A stretch of 7,560 nt of DNA from Prevotellaceae bacterium (GTDB lineage: Bacteria; Bacteroidota; Bacteroidia; Bacteroidales; UBA932): assembly GCA_031257655.1 (NCBI GenBank), contig JAIROF010000035.1, positions 1-7,560 of the forward strand, given 5' to 3'. Both the position numbers and the translations under genes were made by a program. Shown here piece by piece: positions 6,568 to 7,560 of the stretch; position 1 is the stretch's first letter; each line of letters starts with the position of its first letter. The notes beneath the pieces were generated by a model. The model saw only the letters and a program-made list of their open reading frames with translations, searched no databases and was not told the origin of the DNA.

Positions 6568-7239
6568 ATGGACGTAAAAATTGAGTCTTCGTGGAAATCC
6601 GCGCTACAGGATGAGTTTAACAAGCCCTACTTTGCGGAGGTAGTGGGCTACGTAAAGTCGGAGATTGCGGGCGGGCACACCGTGTACCCTCCCGGCAAGC
6701 TAATTTTCAATGCGTTCGACCGGACGCCGTTTGACAAGGTGAAGGTCGTGATTCTTGGTCAGGACCCCTATCACGGCTACGGTCAGGCGCACGGGCTGTG
6801 CTTTTCGGTGCCGCAGGGCGTAAAGGCGCCACCCTCGTTAGTCAACATCTTTAAGGAGCTGGAGAACGACCTGGGCATTGCGCCGCCCGCTCACGGCTGC
6901 CTCGAAGCGTGGACGCAGCAGGGCGTGTTCCTGCTCAACGCCATCCTCACGGTGCGCGCCAACGCCCCCACGTCGCACAGCGCCATTGGCTGGCAAACCT
7001 TTACCGACGCCGTTATCCGCAAAATTTCGGACGAAAGGAGCGGCGTCGTCTTTTTGCTGTGGGGCAACTTTGCCCGCGCCAAGAAGGCGCTGATAGATAC
7101 CGCCAAGCACCACGTGCTGGAGGCCGCCCACCCCTCGCCCCTGGCGCGGAACGCATTCGGAGGCTGCCGACACTTCTCCAAGGCCAACGACCTCCTGCAG
7201 CAGCAGGGAATGGAGACAATAGACTGGAAACTAAACTAA
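6568..7239 (+). CDS. ung: Uracil-DNA glycosylase, family 1
   Basis: A cytosolic base-excision repair enzyme that removes uracil from DNA. It has 223 residues, normal for the family, from ATG 6568 to TAA 7237-7239. The active-site motif GQDPYHG lies at 64-70, with Asp66 the water-activating residue; Phe79 is the uracil-stacking position; LLNAILTVR is at 122-130, with Asn124 reading uracil; HPSPL is at 188-192, with His188 and the intercalating Leu192. All key residues are present, so it should be active. There is no clear Shine-Dalgarno sequence before the ATG, which is common in Bacteroidota. It lies 122 bases after gldF on the same strand, but the repeat-filled spacer makes a functional link unlikely. 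The last residues (KLN) and the stop merge into a (CTAAAAA)n array. Confidence 0.97.
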   Translation: MDVKIESSWKSALQDEFNKPYFAEVVGYVKSEIAGGHTVYPPGKLIFNAFDRTPFDKVKVVILGQDPYHGYGQAHGLCFSVPQGVKAPPSLVNIFKELENDLGIAPPAHGCLEAWTQQGVFLLNAILTVRANAPTSHSAIGWQTFTDAVIRKISDERSGVVFLLWGNFARAKKALIDTAKHHVLEAAHPSPLARNAFGGCRHFSKANDLLQQQGMETIDWKLN

Positions 7240-7343
7240 AAACTAAAAACTAAAAACTAAAAACTAAAAACTAAAAACTAAAAACTAAAAACTAAAAACT
7301 AAAAACTAAAAACTAAAAACTAAAAACTAAAAACTAAAAACTA
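7236..7343. repeat. (CTAAAAA)15 heptamer array starting at the ung stop
   Basis: Fifteen perfect CTAAAAA units cover 7236-7340, followed by CTA. A shorter CTAAA unit precedes them at 7231-7235, inside ung. The ung TAA (7237-7239) is part of the first full unit. Perfect uniformity suggests ongoing slippage. Every reading frame hits TAA in the array. A second tract of the same unit occurs at 7447-7477. Confidence 0.95.
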
Positions 7344-7537
7344 TCGCCACGCGGCATTAATCATCTTAATCCCAAAAATCCCATAAAATCCGAGTTCAGA
7401 CAATACCGGCGACCACAGCGCCACGCGGCATTAATCATCTAAAAAACTAAAAACTAAAAACTAAAAACTAAAAACTATCGCCACGCGGCATTAATCATCT
7501 TAATCCCAAAAATTCCATAAAATCCGAGTTCAGACAA
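7344..7537. repeat. Higher-order repeat: 60-bp block, partial copy, heptamers, 60-bp block
   Basis: A 60-bp block at 7344-7403 (begins TCGCCACGCGG, ends GAGTTCAGACAA) recurs at 7478-7537 with one visible mismatch. Its first part (CGCCACGCGGCATTAATCAT and on, 22 bp) also occurs at 7419-7440, where it is cut off after CATCT and runs straight into A6 and four CTAAAAA units (7447-7474). Both full blocks are preceded by CTAAAAACTA, so the array and block behave as one unit with a 134-bp offset. No credible gene is present in this 300-base tail. Confidence 0.9.
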
Positions 7538-7560
7538 GAGGGGGAGGAAAGGATGGCGAC

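Noticed and set aside
7236..7537. CRISPR-like array
   Set aside because: The 7-base units have no spacers, and the 60-bp blocks are not separated by uniform unique spacers; no cas gene is seen.
7553..7560. Start of a new gene at the window end (ATG after GAGGAAAGG)
   Set aside because: Only two full codons are visible and the surroundings are repeats; there is not enough sequence to support a gene.

Overview
The window looks like chromosomal DNA from a Bacteroidota bacterium, probably Bacteroidales-like, with fairly GC-rich genes and AT-rich intergenic DNA. The evidence is a GldF-type gliding/secretion ABC permease, a surface protein ending in a type IX secretion (T9SS) sorting domain, and promoter boxes of the Bacteroidota TAnnTTTG type. 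I cannot name the genus.

Layout. (1) 2-2050 (+): the 3' part of a large surface protein. It has tandem 93-residue PKD/Ig-like domains, two InlB-type (Listeria-Bacteroides) repeats, a beta-sandwich region and a T9SS C-terminal sorting domain. (2) 2051-2709: 659 bases with no convincing gene. They hold two adjacent inverted-repeat structures; the second (2261-2454) has perfect 27-bp inverted ends and looks like a non-autonomous transposable repeat (MITE-like). (3) 2710-4710 (-): an exported TPR-repeat protein. (4) 4810-5610 (-): the monofunctional peptidoglycan transglycosylase MtgA, upstream of and co-directional with the TPR gene. (5) 5611-5701: a short divergent promoter region. (6) 5702-6445 (+): gldF. 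(7) 6446-6567: heptamer repeats, a GC-rich hairpin and a duplicated 14-mer. (8) 6568-7239 (+): ung, uracil-DNA glycosylase. (9) 7236-7537: a (CTAAAAA)n array and a higher-order repeat built from that array plus a 60-bp block.

How the parts relate. The surface protein would be a T9SS client. GldF belongs to the ABC transporter associated with gliding and T9SS-type systems, but its usual partner gldG is not next to it here; ung follows instead. MtgA and the TPR protein are both cell-envelope proteins and may be co-transcribed. The most distinctive feature is the density of short tandem repeats at gene ends: gldF and ung both take their stop codons from heptamer arrays, and mtgA's stop is one base from a GCK triplet tract. 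I see no defence locus, CRISPR array, RNA gene or clearly new multi-gene system.
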